This document shows positions 33,437 through 43,807 of a DNA stretch of 64,000 nucleotides, one piece after another (within the stretch, counting starts at the first letter, position 1; each line of letters begins with the position of its first letter). Location: NCBI RefSeq assembly GCF_003324525.1, contig NZ_QGDC01000001.1:310001-374000 (forward strand), given 5' to 3'. Below the pieces are notes generated by a model. It ran no database searches and had not been told where the DNA came from. It saw nothing but the letters and a program-made list of their open reading frames with translations. Source of the stretch: Mucilaginibacter hurinus (GTDB lineage Bacteria; Bacteroidota; Bacteroidia; Sphingobacteriales; Sphingobacteriaceae). A program made the translations under genes and the position numbers.

Positions 33437-35713
33437 ATGAAAATTGCCTATATATCGACCTATCCGCCGCGTGAATGCGGTATAGCAACCTTTAATCAAA
33501 ATTTGATGCGTGCAATAAACTCAAATTTTCCTGAAAGGCAGAAGTTATCAGATGGGGGGTATATTGTAGCATTGAATGATTCAGAGGGTTTGGATGAATA
33601 CGAATATCCGGAAGAGGTAAAATATGTAATTCGTCAAAATCATCAAAAGGATTATATACGCGCTGCAAACTATATTAATACGAGCGCAGTTGATGCCTGC
33701 ATTTTAGAGCACGAGTTTGGAATTTACGGTGGAGAGAGCGGGATTTACATATTGCCGCTGATCAATCGTTTAGAGAAACCATTGATATCTATATTGCATA
33801 CGGTTTTAAAGGAACCAAGCTATGTACAACGTATCATTATACGTGAGATTGCTGAGCAGTCGGCAAAAATTATTGTGATGAGCCAGCGCGCTGTTGAGTT
33901 CCTGACAGAAATATACGAGGTGCCGGTTGAAAAAATACAAATTATTGAGCACGGTGTACCGGATTTGGAAGCCCCGGTTAACAATCCCGTAAAATCGTTG
34001 TCAAGCTTTAAAAACCACCGCGTATTATTAACGTTTGGACTTTTAAGCCGCAACAAAGGGCTTGAAACTGTTGTAAAGGCGTTACCTAAAATTGTTGAAA
34101 AGCATCCTGATGTAATGTATGTGGTACTAGGTAACACCCATCCTGGTGTGTTAAAAAACTCAGGCGAGGAATACCGCGATTCACTGAAAAGACTGGCTGC
34201 CGATTTGGGCGTGTCAAAAAATCTATCATTCATCAACAAATTCGTATCTGAGGAAGAGCTGATTAACTATCTTACAGCCTGCGAAATATATGTAACCCCG
34301 TATCTAAACGAAGCACAAATTACCAGTGGCACGCTCTCCTATGCTGTAGGATCAGGTGCGGCTGTAGTTTCAACACCTTACTGGCATGCACAGGAATTGT
34401 TGTCACATGATCGCGGAAGGCTTTTTGATTTTAAGAACTCAGAAGGATTGGGGGACATCATAAATGAATTATTGGATGATGAGCAAATGCTTAAGACCTT
34501 AAAGCAAAACGCCTACCAATACGGGTTACATCTGCGTTACCCTGTAATAGGCGCGGAGTTCATAAAAGTTGCCCAGGAGGCGGCTATTGAGCACGACTTC
34601 AGCGAGAAAGTGCTTAAAAACAGCATCGTAGATCCGGAAATATTACCCAAATTCAGCCTAACGCACGTATTGCGTTTAACTGACGATACCGGTATTGTGC
34701 AGCACGCTAAGTATGGTATACCCAATTTAAAGGAGGGATATTGCCTTGATGATAACGCGCGCGCATTAATAATGGCACTAATGGCTTATCAGCGTAATAA
34801 AAGCAACGAAGCGTTTGAACTGCTGCCGGTGTACCTGAGTTACATCCACTACATGCAGACAGACGATGGTAACTTCCGCAACTTCCTGAGTTTTGATCGG
34901 CGCTACCTTGATGAAGTTGGATCTGAGGACTCATTCGGGCGTACAATATGGGCGTTGGGCCACCTAATAAATTGCGCGGCGAGCAACTCATATCGTGAAT
35001 TTGCGCTGGAGATATTCCAAAAATCATATCCGCATTTTAAATCTTTAACATATTTACGAGGTATGGCCAATACCATAATTGGTATTAGTTTATATCTGCA
35101 GGCAGTGCCTACCGATGAAGGTATGCAACAGGAACTGATTCGTTTAACCCAACCGTTGATAGACGCGTTTAATAAAACTGCGAGCGAAGACTGGCAGTGG
35201 TTTGAGGAAGGCATGACCTATGATAACGCCATACTACCGTTGGCCTTACTACATTCATGTGAAATAACGGGCAATGAAGAAGCCCGGGAAGTAGCCATGA
35301 AGTCGATGGCATTTTTAGATAAGCTAACGCTATCCAATGGATACTTGAGTCCTGTAGGTAATGATGGCTGGTACTACCGTGGTGGTTCATTCCCTACTTT
35401 TGATCAGCAGGCTATCGAAACAATGGCCATGGTACTGATGCATTTCCAGGCATACAAAATTTTCCGCACGCCGGAGTACATCGAAAAGATGTTCTTAAGC
35501 TATCGTTGGTTCTTAGGCGAGAACACCCTGCGTGCTCCGCTTTATGATCACGAGACCAAAGGCTGTTGTGATGGATTGCTACCTACCGGCATTAACCGTA
35601 ACCAAGGCGCCGAGAGTACATTGGCGTATTTAATATCGCACTTAACGGTATTGAAAGCGTTTGAGTTGGAGTATGAATACAACAAGTTTGGGCAAACTGT
35701 CGAGATTTGTTAA
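33437..35713 (+). CDS. GT4 glycosyltransferase with C-terminal helical domain
   Basis: Two-part protein of 758 residues. The first 380 or so form a GT-B family 4 glycosyltransferase (N-terminal STYPPRECGIATFNQNL; nucleotide-sugar half with TFGLLSRNKGLETVVKALP). From about residue 395 to the end is an all-helical region (GYCLDDNARALIMALMA, WFEEGMTYDNAILPLALLHS) that resembles an alpha/alpha toroid of the kind seen in glycoside-active enzymes. Its stop codon TAA ends one base before the next gene, another GT4, so the two are co-translated. With the convergent GH130 gene they suggest synthesis and turnover of a mannose-containing glycan; the product is not known. Confidence 0.85.
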   Translation: MKIAYISTYPPRECGIATFNQNLMRAINSNFPERQKLSDGGYIVALNDSEGLDEYEYPEEVKYVIRQNHQKDYIRAANYINTSAVDACILEHEFGIYGGESGIYILPLINRLEKPLISILHTVLKEPSYVQRIIIREIAEQSAKIIVMSQRAVEFLTEIYEVPVEKIQIIEHGVPDLEAPVNNPVKSLSSFKNHRVLLTFGLLSRNKGLETVVKALPKIVEKHPDVMYVVLGNTHPGVLKNSGEEYRDSLKRLAADLGVSKNLSFINKFVSEEELINYLTACEIYVTPYLNEAQITSGTLSYAVGSGAAVVSTPYWHAQELLSHDRGRLFDFKNSEGLGDIINELLDDEQMLKTLKQNAYQYGLHLRYPVIGAEFIKVAQEAAIEHDFSEKVLKNSIVDPEILPKFSLTHVLRLTDDTGIVQHAKYGIPNLKEGYCLDDNARALIMALMAYQRNKSNEAFELLPVYLSYIHYMQTDDGNFRNFLSFDRRYLDEVGSEDSFGRTIWALGHLINCAASNSYREFALEIFQKSYPHFKSLTYLRGMANTIIGISLYLQAVPTDEGMQQELIRLTQPLIDAFNKTASEDWQWFEEGMTYDNAILPLALLHSCEITGNEEAREVAMKSMAFLDKLTLSNGYLSPVGNDGWYYRGGSFPTFDQQAIETMAMVLMHFQAYKIFRTPEYIEKMFLSYRWFLGENTLRAPLYDHETKGCCDGLLPTGINRNQGAESTLAYLISHLTVLKAFELEYEYNKFGQTVEIC

Positions 35714-36721
35714 ATGAAAGTTGCTGTATTAGCCCCCGTTGCCTGGCGTACACCGCCCAGGCACTACGGGCCATGGGAACAGGTAGCATCAAACATTGCC
35801 GAAGGAGTTATAAAACTTGGTGCTGAAGTAACACTGTTTGCTACCGGTGACTCTATTACCGCAGGTAAACTCGAATCGGTTTGCGAAACGGGTTACGAGG
35901 AAGATCGTAACCAGGATGCCAAAGTTTTAGAATGCCTGCACATTAGTAACTTAATGGAAAAGGCCGGAGATTTTGACATAATCCACAATAACTTCGACTT
36001 TTTACCCCTAACCTACTCGGGTTTGGTCAATACGCCAATCATTACAACCATACATGGATTCTCATCGCAGCGGATAATACCTGTTTATAAAAAATATAAC
36101 TCAAGAGGGCACTACGTGTCAATCAGCAATGCCGACCGTAGTTCAGAGCTGGATTATATTGCAACAGTTTATAATGGGCTGGATACGAGAGATTTTGAAT
36201 TTATTGAAACACCGGACGATTACCTGCTGTATTTTGGCCGTATACATCACCACAAAGGCACAGCCGAATCAATTGCTATTGCTAAGGCTACGGGCAGAAA
36301 ACTGCTGATAGCAGGGATTATCCAGGACGAAAACTACTACCGCGAAAAGGTAGAGCCGGAATTGAATGATCAGATACAGTACGTTGGCCATGCCGGACCT
36401 GAGAAACGTAAAGAACTTTTAGGAAATGCTGCCGCGTTATTACATCCAATAAACTTTGATGAACCGTTTGGCATGAGTGTGGCCGAAGCCATGCTATGCG
36501 GCACTCCCGTTGTAGCTTTTAACCGCGGTTCAATGCCCGAGCTGATTAAACATGAAAGTACAGGTTTTTTGGTTAATAACGTTGATGAAGCTGTTGAAGC
36601 AATAAAAAATATAAAATCAATAAATCGTATTGACTGCCACAACCGCGCTGCAACACAATTCTCTTGTGAAAAGATGGCTGGTGATTATTTCGAATTGTAC
36701 AAACGAATACTAAAAGGATAG
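35714..36721 (+). CDS. GT4 family glycosyltransferase
   Basis: GT-B glycosyltransferase of 335 residues, apparently cytoplasmic. The N-terminal PRHYGPWEQVASNIAEGV, the hinge segment YLLYFGRIHHHKGTAESI and the nucleotide-diphosphate motif NFDEPFGMSVAEAMLCGTPVVA, with its two glutamates, are typical of family 4. The donor sugar cannot be read from these motifs. It begins at the base following the stop of the larger GT4, indicating translational coupling, and faces the GH130 gene at its 3' end. Confidence 0.9.
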   Translation: MKVAVLAPVAWRTPPRHYGPWEQVASNIAEGVIKLGAEVTLFATGDSITAGKLESVCETGYEEDRNQDAKVLECLHISNLMEKAGDFDIIHNNFDFLPLTYSGLVNTPIITTIHGFSSQRIIPVYKKYNSRGHYVSISNADRSSELDYIATVYNGLDTRDFEFIETPDDYLLYFGRIHHHKGTAESIAIAKATGRKLLIAGIIQDENYYREKVEPELNDQIQYVGHAGPEKRKELLGNAAALLHPINFDEPFGMSVAEAMLCGTPVVAFNRGSMPELIKHESTGFLVNNVDEAVEAIKNIKSINRIDCHNRAATQFSCEKMAGDYFELYKRILKG

Positions 36722-36730
36722 CAGCAAAAT

Positions 36731-36775
36731 GGTTAGGCAAAGGATATGGTATCTTACACTATCCTTCGCCCTACC
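36731..36775. terminator. Hairpin between convergent GT4 and GH130 genes
   Basis: GGTTAGGCAAAGGATA (36731-36746) pairs with TATCCTTCGCCCTACC (36760-36775) with a few mismatches. T-rich sequence follows on the plus strand. It is placed to end both convergent transcripts. Confidence 0.55.
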
Positions 36776-36787
36776 TTTCAGCATTTA

Positions 36788-38254
36788 TTATATTCCATCT
36801 TCCTTTAGGCGGTTTATCAAATCATCCATATCAACTTCTACAAATGATGTTGAATAATCAGACAATCCGTAAGGAATAATAAGCTTATTATTATTCACTA
36901 TTGATCCACAGGAGTATATTACGTTAGGCACATAACCTTCACGCTCGTCGCTATTTGGTATGATAAGCGGCTCTTTCAGGCGACCTATCTCTACAGATGG
37001 GTCATCAAGCTTTAACAAGCTCGCGCCCAGCACATATCTACGCATAGGGCCCACACCGTGGGTTATCATGATCCAGCCATGTTCGGTTTCTATAGGTGAG
37101 CCGCAATTACCTATTTGGATAAATTCCCAGGTAAAGCGTGGCTCCTGCAACAACTCGGGCTCTTCCCAGATATTTATCTTATCTGAGTACATGATATAAT
37201 TATTGCAACCGTCTATCCGTGATATCATGGCGTACTTGCCGTTTATTTTACGCGGAAACAGAGCAAGATTTTTGTTTTGCGCGCCCGCGCCATAAAGCGG
37301 CATAATGCGGAAGTTGTAAAAATCCGTGGTTTGCAACAGCTTAGGCATAATCAATGATCCATCGTATGCAGTATAGGTAGCATAGTAAACAGTGGATCCA
37401 TCGTCATCAGTAAACTTCACAAAACGGGCATCTTCGATGCCTTTACGTTCGTATTCAGATATAGGGAATATAACCCTGTCAGATATATCAGTATCAAGCG
37501 AGAATACTATTTCGTAATATGAATCAGCAAGCCAAAGTACTTTGTCGTACTCCAGTTTGTTTATATCATTCTCCTGCAGCTTTTGCGAATCAAGAATAAT
37601 ACGGCGAAGGGTTGAATACTCAAAATGATGATCAAGTTTAGACTCCAGTTCCTTTAATACATCAATATTTATTTGGGTAGTAACAGCTTTTTCAAAAAAC
37701 AGGCGCTTGTTGTAAACAGCGTTGCGCACTATCTCAGCCTCGTCAATGTAGTTTCCGGCGGGTAATACGGTAATGTTATTATTTTTATCAAACAATGCCC
37801 TGCGGAATGTGATGGACGAAATGTGCCCCTCGCCTACTGCCCTGAAACTCATTATTACACGTCGTTGTCCGTCTTCCAGTTCGGTTTGATCGGGGTCATC
37901 AACTATAGAGGGGTTAAAAAAAGCAGCCGACTCGATGGAGTATTCATGGGTAAAATAAGACCCTATCAGAAGCTTTCGGTAAACTGTTAACGTGTCAAAA
38001 TCAATCCCCAGCTCTTCAAAAAGTGGCTTCAACTTACTGCAATGACGGTTTAAAACACGGGTTATATTACGGTGGCGCTTTGAATACTCCTGCAACAACG
38101 GAGATACTATGCCGAACGCTGTGTCTTCACTGATAACCATCACTCGTTGTAAAACCTGTTTGGCCCGTTCATTTCCATTAAAAAAGAACCTTGCTATAAC
38201 GCGTCGTGAATCGGGATTAACTCTTATGGGTTTTCTTACAATAGGCAATCTCAT
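36788..38254 (-). CDS. GH130-family glycoside phosphorylase-like protein
   Basis: Protein of 488 residues, the long form of family GH130. An N-terminal helical part (about residues 1-130) precedes a beta-propeller-type catalytic region. The segment YERKGIEDARFVKFTDDDG corresponds to the conserved catalytic aspartate region, and GGYNYPL-type loops are absent. Characterised GH130 members phosphorolyse or hydrolyse beta-mannosides, some of them beta-1,2-linked. No signal peptide is seen, so it would act on an intracellular glycan, in line with the two GT4 genes converging on it. Linkage specificity is not deducible. Confidence 0.83.
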   Translation of the reverse strand: MRLPIVRKPIRVNPDSRRVIARFFFNGNERAKQVLQRVMVISEDTAFGIVSPLLQEYSKRHRNITRVLNRHCSKLKPLFEELGIDFDTLTVYRKLLIGSYFTHEYSIESAAFFNPSIVDDPDQTELEDGQRRVIMSFRAVGEGHISSITFRRALFDKNNNITVLPAGNYIDEAEIVRNAVYNKRLFFEKAVTTQINIDVLKELESKLDHHFEYSTLRRIILDSQKLQENDINKLEYDKVLWLADSYYEIVFSLDTDISDRVIFPISEYERKGIEDARFVKFTDDDGSTVYYATYTAYDGSLIMPKLLQTTDFYNFRIMPLYGAGAQNKNLALFPRKINGKYAMISRIDGCNNYIMYSDKINIWEEPELLQEPRFTWEFIQIGNCGSPIETEHGWIMITHGVGPMRRYVLGASLLKLDDPSVEIGRLKEPLIIPNSDEREGYVPNVIYSCGSIVNNNKLIIPYGLSDYSTSFVEVDMDDLINRLKEDGI

Positions 38255-38471
38255 ATATAGTAAATAAGTATTATCAATTACAGCGTTAATATTAATGTAA
38301 TTACGGCAAAAACAGGCTTTTTGTTTAGAAAATATAAAATATATATCAAATTATCCATTTCCACTATACAGGCGTATTTCATCATCGGGAATATAATGTT
38401 TCGCTCTCCAATCACTACTCGTCTTAAACCCTAATAATTTAACAGCAACGCCAGGTGATTTTAATTCTGTG

Positions 38472-39389
38472 TCATATCATCTTATTTCTTTTGATAAGAT
38501 AGGTTTTTAATATCTCATTATACCCGGCATGTATGTCAGCGTCTACCAAATCAATCTGGTATTGCGCGCATTTTAGCTCCAGTTCCCGGCGATAACTTTG
38601 CACGGCTGTCCGGTAGGTATCACGAATTTTAGCCGGGTGCACTTTAATTTCCGAGCCGCTTTCCATATCAATAAAATGGTGTGGGTGATTATCAAAATTA
38701 AAGTTATACTCCTGGTGTTTGTCGCTAACATTAAATATAACCACTTCATGCTTATTGTATTTAAGATGCTGTAGGGCAGCAAACAGGGTTTGCATTGTAA
38801 CCTCATCCAGGTTGTTTTCAAGCATATCACTAAAAACAATTATCATACTGCGCTGATGTATTTGCTGCGCAACATGGTGCAGAACCGCGGCAATGTTTGT
38901 ATCAGATTTTACTTGACGGTTAGCATACAGTTTTTCAAGTTCCGCGTATAAATAAAACTGGTGAGTGCCCGTTGATTTTGCAGCAGTAAGCGTATCAACC
39001 TTATCTGAAAAAGCGCATAAACCAAAAGTGTCGCGTTGCTTTTTAAAAAGGTATATAAGCGACGCTATGGCATAAACAGAAAACTGCAGCTTGTTTATTC
39101 CTTTTTGAGGAAAATCCATTGACGAAGAAGTGTCTAGCAAGAGATAACAGCGCAGATTGGTTTCCTCTTCGTACTGCTTAACAAATAACTTATCAGTCCG
39201 GGCCAGCAGTTTCCAGTCGATATTTTTAACTGATTCGCCGCTGTTGTACAAACGGTGTTCTGCAAATTCTACTGAAAATCCGTGGAAAGGGCTTTGATGC
39301 AAACCGGTAACAAAACCTTCCACTACCTGCTTTGCCAGAAGCTCAAGATTGGCCAGGCTGCGGATGTGCTGTTCGTCTTTTAATTGCAT
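38472..39389 (-). CDS. DUF58 domain protein (VWA-like)
   Basis: 305-residue cytoplasmic protein with the DUF58 signature VEFAEHRLYNSGESVKNIDWKLLARTD and a degenerate von Willebrand A fold whose metal site begins with LLLDTSSSMDF. Members often accompany MoxR-type AAA ATPases, but none is seen here; the neighbours are trxA and dnaE on the same strand. The role is unknown. The terminator at 39477-39508 separates it from trxA, so it likely has its own promoter. Confidence 0.86.
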   Translation of the reverse strand: MQLKDEQHIRSLANLELLAKQVVEGFVTGLHQSPFHGFSVEFAEHRLYNSGESVKNIDWKLLARTDKLFVKQYEEETNLRCYLLLDTSSSMDFPQKGINKLQFSVYAIASLIYLFKKQRDTFGLCAFSDKVDTLTAAKSTGTHQFYLYAELEKLYANRQVKSDTNIAAVLHHVAQQIHQRSMIIVFSDMLENNLDEVTMQTLFAALQHLKYNKHEVVIFNVSDKHQEYNFNFDNHPHHFIDMESGSEIKVHPAKIRDTYRTAVQSYRRELELKCAQYQIDLVDADIHAGYNEILKTYLIKRNKMI

Positions 39390-39476
39390 ACGATTTTAAA
39401 ATATCACGCCATCCCTACAAGCTTTAAAAGATTGCCGATGCGTGCCGATAGCGGTTACAAGTTAAATATATAACAA

Positions 39477-39508
39477 AAAAGCGTCCTGATAAATATCAGG
39501 ACGCTTTT
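39477..39508 (-). terminator. Intrinsic terminator after trxA
   Basis: AAAAGCGTCCTGATA and TATCAGGACGCTTTT form an inverted repeat of 15 bases per arm around two bases. The minus strand continues with a T run (TTTTTTGTTATA), giving a good terminator for trxA, whose stop is 22 bases upstream. Confidence 0.85.
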
Positions 39509-39529
39509 AATATTTTAAGCCGGCACTTA

Positions 39530-39847
39530 TTACACCTGGGCGTTTAGTTTATTAGCTAAAACAGATTTTGGCACAGCGCCAATTTGCTTGTCAACTATCT
39601 CACCGTTTTTAAAGAATAAAAGGGCGGGAATATTACGGATGCCAAACTTCATTGATATACCCGGGTTATGGTCAACGTTAACTTTGCCTACAACAGCCTT
39701 GCCGTCATATTCTTTAGCTAACTCCTCAACCACAGGGCCAACCATGCGGCACGGACCGCACCACTCTGCCCAAAAATCAACCAATACAGGTTTATCTGAT
39801 TTTAATACAAGTTGTTCGAAGTTTGCATCAGTTATTTCTAAAGCCAT
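39530..39847 (-). CDS. trxA: Thioredoxin
   Basis: Classic cytoplasmic thioredoxin of 105 residues. The redox motif WCGPC is at residues 29-33 in the context VDFWAEWCGPCRM, the cis-proline loop is IRNIPALLFF, and length and order match the E. coli protein. It would reduce Bcp-type peroxidases and ribonucleotide reductase. It is downstream of dnaE on the same strand but 331 bases away. Confidence 0.96.
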   Translation of the reverse strand: MALEITDANFEQLVLKSDKPVLVDFWAEWCGPCRMVGPVVEELAKEYDGKAVVGKVNVDHNPGISMKFGIRNIPALLFFKNGEIVDKQIGAVPKSVLANKLNAQV

Positions 39848-40178
39848 GATTTCTACTTTTTATGTTTGTTATACAAATATTACTAATCAAATTGCTTGCC
39901 ACAAGTACCAGCCTGACAATGTGACAATCCGATTATCAAATGCCGCAACGCTAACTTTGGCGTGACGCTAAAGGTAACAGTTTATACAAGTGCGCAGGAA
40001 ATTATTTTATTAACATGGGTTACTTGTTAACAATACAACGTATTAAATGATATTATAAAAGCAAATGGAATTGTTACTATTTCATCAGGCGTTAGCGTGC
40101 CTTTAAGATGCATGCACACATATCGCCAGTCACAAAAAGCCGGTAGTAGCAAATGATACTATCAGAGTACTAAAAGCT
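39848..40178. other. Intergenic region between dnaE and trxA
   Basis: 331 bases with no convincing gene. On the minus strand a TTG followed after 20 bases by AATATTTG, about 30 bases before trxA, is a plausible though imperfect promoter. A plus-strand TAACTTTG at 39952-39959 matches the -7 consensus, but no gene follows it. I saw no RNA gene or clear repeat. Confidence 0.5.
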
Positions 40179-43100
40179 TTACTTCGTAGTTAACACCGGC
40201 TGTACCCTTGTAAGGCTAAATAAATCCTCTAAAAGATCATCGCTCGGGTTTACCTTAAATACCTTTGATGTTGCACTTGCACTCAGGTTCTCCTCATAAT
40301 CGCTGATGGTAATCTTAAGGTCGCAGGTTTTGTTAGGATATTTCTCATTGTTTTGCTGGATAATATACAGCAGGCTGTCAACAAACTGGGCATTTATCTC
40401 TTTCAGATTAACGGGTACGGTTAGCGATTTGCTCCGGGTTTCGCGCATTTCAGACAGCAGGCTCATTACACTTATGCGCAAGTCCCAGTTGTCCTTTTGG
40501 CGGAACTTTTCTTCGATACTGCCGCGTATGTGCATAAAGAAACCATCAACCAACAGATTACGAAACTTTATATAATCCTCGCCAAACAAAGCAAACTCGT
40601 ATGAATCATTGTAATCCTCAAAAATAAAGGTCCCGAAAGGCTTACCGGTTTTTGTGGTTTTGTGTTGTACGTTGCTCATCAGCCCGCCAATGCACAGCTC
40701 GCCTTTACGGCGCAAGTTTGCGAAAGCAAGAGCTATATCATCACCCCCCTCGCCGGAGCGTGCCTTTTGCATCAGCTTAAGATCAGACACCGTAGCATTG
40801 CAAAACTTTTCTAATTCAAGTTTATAGTTATCTAAAGGATGGCCGGTAAGGTATATACCTATTACATCCTTTTCGTACTTCAGTTTCTCTATCAATGGCC
40901 ATTCCTCTACCTCGGGCATAGGCGGCTCCGGAATATATGAAGCTACTGAACCGCCGAAGAGCGACGATTGCGTGCTGTTTTGCGTGTTTTGGTAATCGTT
41001 AGCGTACTTTATCAGGCGCTCCACACCTGTAAGCAATCCGTTTTCAGTCTTAGCAAAAAACTGCGCCCGCCTGTAGCCAAAACCATCGAATCCGCCGCCA
41101 TAAACAAGATTCTCATATGATTTACGGTTTACACTACGCACGTTACTGCGACGCGCAAAATCATAAACCGACTCGTAAGGCCCGCGTTCTTTACGTTCTT
41201 CAATAATACTTTCAACCGCCTTTTCGCCCACCCCTTTTACGCCGGTGAGGCCAAAACGTACTTCACCTTTTTTATTTACAGCGAATGCCATGTCCGACTC
41301 GTTAATGTCTGGACCAAGCACCGGCACTCCCATGCGGCGGCATTCCTCCATAAAAAAGGATATCTTTTCAATGCTGTTTTGGTTATTTAATACAGCTGCC
41401 ATATACTCGGCCGGGTAATGCGCCTTAAGGTAAGCCGTTTGGTAAGCCACAAAGGCGTAACAGGTGGAGTGCGATTTATTAAAAGCGTATTGCGCGAAGG
41501 CTTTCCAGTCGTTCCAAATTTTGGTAAGCTTATCTTTTGGATGACCTTTGGCTATGGCGCCGTCCATAAACTGGGCTTCCATTTTATTCAGCACCTCAAT
41601 CTGCTTTTTACCCATGGCTTTACGCAACACATCGGCATCTCCTTTACTAAAGCCAGCAAGCTTTTGCGATAAAAGCATCACCTGCTCCTGGTAAACGGTA
41701 ATACCATAGGTTTCACCCAGGTATTCTTCCATGTCGGGCAGGTCAAATGTAATTGGCTCAAGGCCGTGCTTACGTTTAATAAAATTGGGTATATATTCTA
41801 TTGGTCCCGGTCGGTACAGGGCGTTCATAGCTATCAAGTCTTCAAACTTATCCGGCTTCAGTTCGCGCAGGTACATTTGCATACCATCACTTTCAAACTG
41901 AAATGTGCCGTTTGTATCACCGCGCTGATATAGCTCAAATGTTAGCTGATCATCAAGGTCTATATAATCTATATCGATTTCAACATCATGATTTTGCTTT
42001 ATCATGCGCAAGGCGTCCTTGATAATGGTAAGGGTTTTCAATCCCAAAAAGTCCATCTTGATAACGCCTGCATCTTCAATTACCCGCCCGTCAAACTGGG
42101 TAACCAAAAGATCCGAATCGCGCGAGGTAGCTACCGGCACAATGTCAGTCAGATCATACGGCGCGATAATAATACCCGCCGCATGCACACCGGTATTACG
42201 TACAGAACCTTCAAGTTTTTCCGCCTCCCTAAGCACCGTACCCTTTGGGTCGGTAGTAGATTTGTAAATGGTTTGCAATTCCGGCACCTGCTCTATTGCC
42301 GTTTTAAGGTTAATGCCCAAAGTTTCGGGCACCAGCTTTTTAAGGGCGTTTACTTCGGCCAGCGGCATATCCAGCACACGCCCTACATCCTGTATACTGG
42401 TGCGTGCCGCCATTGAACCATAAGTAATAATCTGCGCTACCTGGTTTTTGCCATATTTATCAACAACATAATCAATAACACGCTGGCGGCCGGCATCATC
42501 AAAGTCCGTATCAATATCGGGCATCGACTTACGGTCGGGATTCAGGAATCTTTCAAATAGCAAATTATATTTTAAGGGGTCGATATTAGTTATACCTATG
42601 CAATAGGCCACTACCGAACCCGCCGCCGAGCCACGGCCCGGACCAATAAATACACCCATATCACGGCCGGCTTTAATAAAGTCGGCTACAATAAGGAAGT
42701 ACCCTGCAAAGCCCATGGTGCGTATGGTGAACAGCTCGAAATTAATACGCTCTTCAGCCTCAGGCGAGATATCCTTATAACGCTCCTTAGCACCTAAAAA
42801 CGTTATATGTTTCAGGTATTCCCACTGGTTCAGCGTGTCGGCATCATCACCGGTTGTATGTATCTTAAATTCTTCGGGTATTACAAAGTTTGGCAGTAAT
42901 ATATCACGCTTCAGCTTTAATACCTCAACTTTATCAACAATTTCATTTGTGTTATCCAATGATTCAGGCAAGTCATGAAACAGCTTGCCCATTTCGGCCT
43001 GTGTTTTAAAATAAAACTGGTCATTAGGAAAACCAAAACGGTAGCCCTTTCCACCTTCTTCATCTGTAGCAATAGGCGTGCTTTGCATATCGCCGGTATT

Positions 43101-43775
43101 TACACACAATAAAATATCATGTGCATTACTATCCTGCTGATCCACGTAATGCGAATCATTAGAACAGATAACTTTTACGTTATGCTTTTTAGCAAATTTC
43201 AACAGTGCCGCGTTAACAATATTTTGCTCGGGGATATCATGGCGCTGTAGTTCAATGTAATAATCTTCGCCAAACAGGTCAAGCCACCATTTAAATTCAC
43301 GTTCGCCGGCTTCTTCACCATTTTTCAAAATCTCCTGTGGTACCGATGCACCAATACAGCAGGTTGTAGCAATAAGACCTTTATGGTGTTTCAGTATAAG
43401 TTCCTTATCAATACGGGGCCATTTACTGTACAAGCCCTCCATATAACCCAAAGAGCACAACTTAACCAGGTTTTTATAACCCTCGGCATTTTTGGCCAGC
43501 AGTAATTGGTGCCGCCTTACATCTTTCTTCTCCTTGGTAAATTGTTTAACATGCCTGTCATCAACCACATAAAATTCGCAGCCTACTATGGGCTTTACAT
43601 TGTGCTTACCAGCCTCCGCTACAAACTTAAATACGCCAAACATATTGCCATGGTCGGTAATAGCCAGCGCCTTCATGCCATCGGCAGCAGCTTTTTTATA
43701 TAGCTTTCCTATATCTGCGGCGCCGTCAAGTAGCGAAAACTGAGTGTGTACGTGTAAATGGGAAAAATCAGGCAT
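40179..43775 (-). CDS. dnaE: DNA polymerase III subunit alpha
   Basis: Replicative polymerase catalytic subunit, 1198 residues. The order is PHP domain (HLHVHTQFSLLDGA, about residues 5-280), polymerase palm with the catalytic aspartates in SMPDIDTDFDD, fingers (FNKSHSTCYAFVAYQTAYLK), helix-hairpin-helix, and a C-terminal OB-fold region with IYLTGHPLDNY. It is the DnaE1 type; there is no exonuclease domain as in PolC. A -7 box lies about 33 bases upstream. Confidence 0.97.
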   Translation of the reverse strand: MPDFSHLHVHTQFSLLDGAADIGKLYKKAAADGMKALAITDHGNMFGVFKFVAEAGKHNVKPIVGCEFYVVDDRHVKQFTKEKKDVRRHQLLLAKNAEGYKNLVKLCSLGYMEGLYSKWPRIDKELILKHHKGLIATTCCIGASVPQEILKNGEEAGEREFKWWLDLFGEDYYIELQRHDIPEQNIVNAALLKFAKKHNVKVICSNDSHYVDQQDSNAHDILLCVNTGDMQSTPIATDEEGGKGYRFGFPNDQFYFKTQAEMGKLFHDLPESLDNTNEIVDKVEVLKLKRDILLPNFVIPEEFKIHTTGDDADTLNQWEYLKHITFLGAKERYKDISPEAEERINFELFTIRTMGFAGYFLIVADFIKAGRDMGVFIGPGRGSAAGSVVAYCIGITNIDPLKYNLLFERFLNPDRKSMPDIDTDFDDAGRQRVIDYVVDKYGKNQVAQIITYGSMAARTSIQDVGRVLDMPLAEVNALKKLVPETLGINLKTAIEQVPELQTIYKSTTDPKGTVLREAEKLEGSVRNTGVHAAGIIIAPYDLTDIVPVATSRDSDLLVTQFDGRVIEDAGVIKMDFLGLKTLTIIKDALRMIKQNHDVEIDIDYIDLDDQLTFELYQRGDTNGTFQFESDGMQMYLRELKPDKFEDLIAMNALYRPGPIEYIPNFIKRKHGLEPITFDLPDMEEYLGETYGITVYQEQVMLLSQKLAGFSKGDADVLRKAMGKKQIEVLNKMEAQFMDGAIAKGHPKDKLTKIWNDWKAFAQYAFNKSHSTCYAFVAYQTAYLKAHYPAEYMAAVLNNQNSIEKISFFMEECRRMGVPVLGPDINESDMAFAVNKKGEVRFGLTGVKGVGEKAVESIIEERKERGPYESVYDFARRSNVRSVNRKSYENLVYGGGFDGFGYRRAQFFAKTENGLLTGVERLIKYANDYQNTQNSTQSSLFGGSVASYIPEPPMPEVEEWPLIEKLKYEKDVIGIYLTGHPLDNYKLELEKFCNATVSDLKLMQKARSGEGGDDIALAFANLRRKGELCIGGLMSNVQHKTTKTGKPFGTFIFEDYNDSYEFALFGEDYIKFRNLLVDGFFMHIRGSIEEKFRQKDNWDLRISVMSLLSEMRETRSKSLTVPVNLKEINAQFVDSLLYIIQQNNEKYPNKTCDLKITISDYEENLSASATSKVFKVNPSDDLLEDLFSLTRVQPVLTTK

Positions 43776-43807
43776 AACAACTCCAAATCAAAATTTCAGG
43801 TAGAATA

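Noticed and set aside
39952..39959. Plus-strand TAACTTTG box between dnaE and trxA
   Set aside because: Matches the -7 consensus, but no plus-strand gene follows and no -33 element is present.
41988..42416. Antisense frames inside dnaE
   Set aside because: Shadow of the dnaE coding strand with no motif or promoter.
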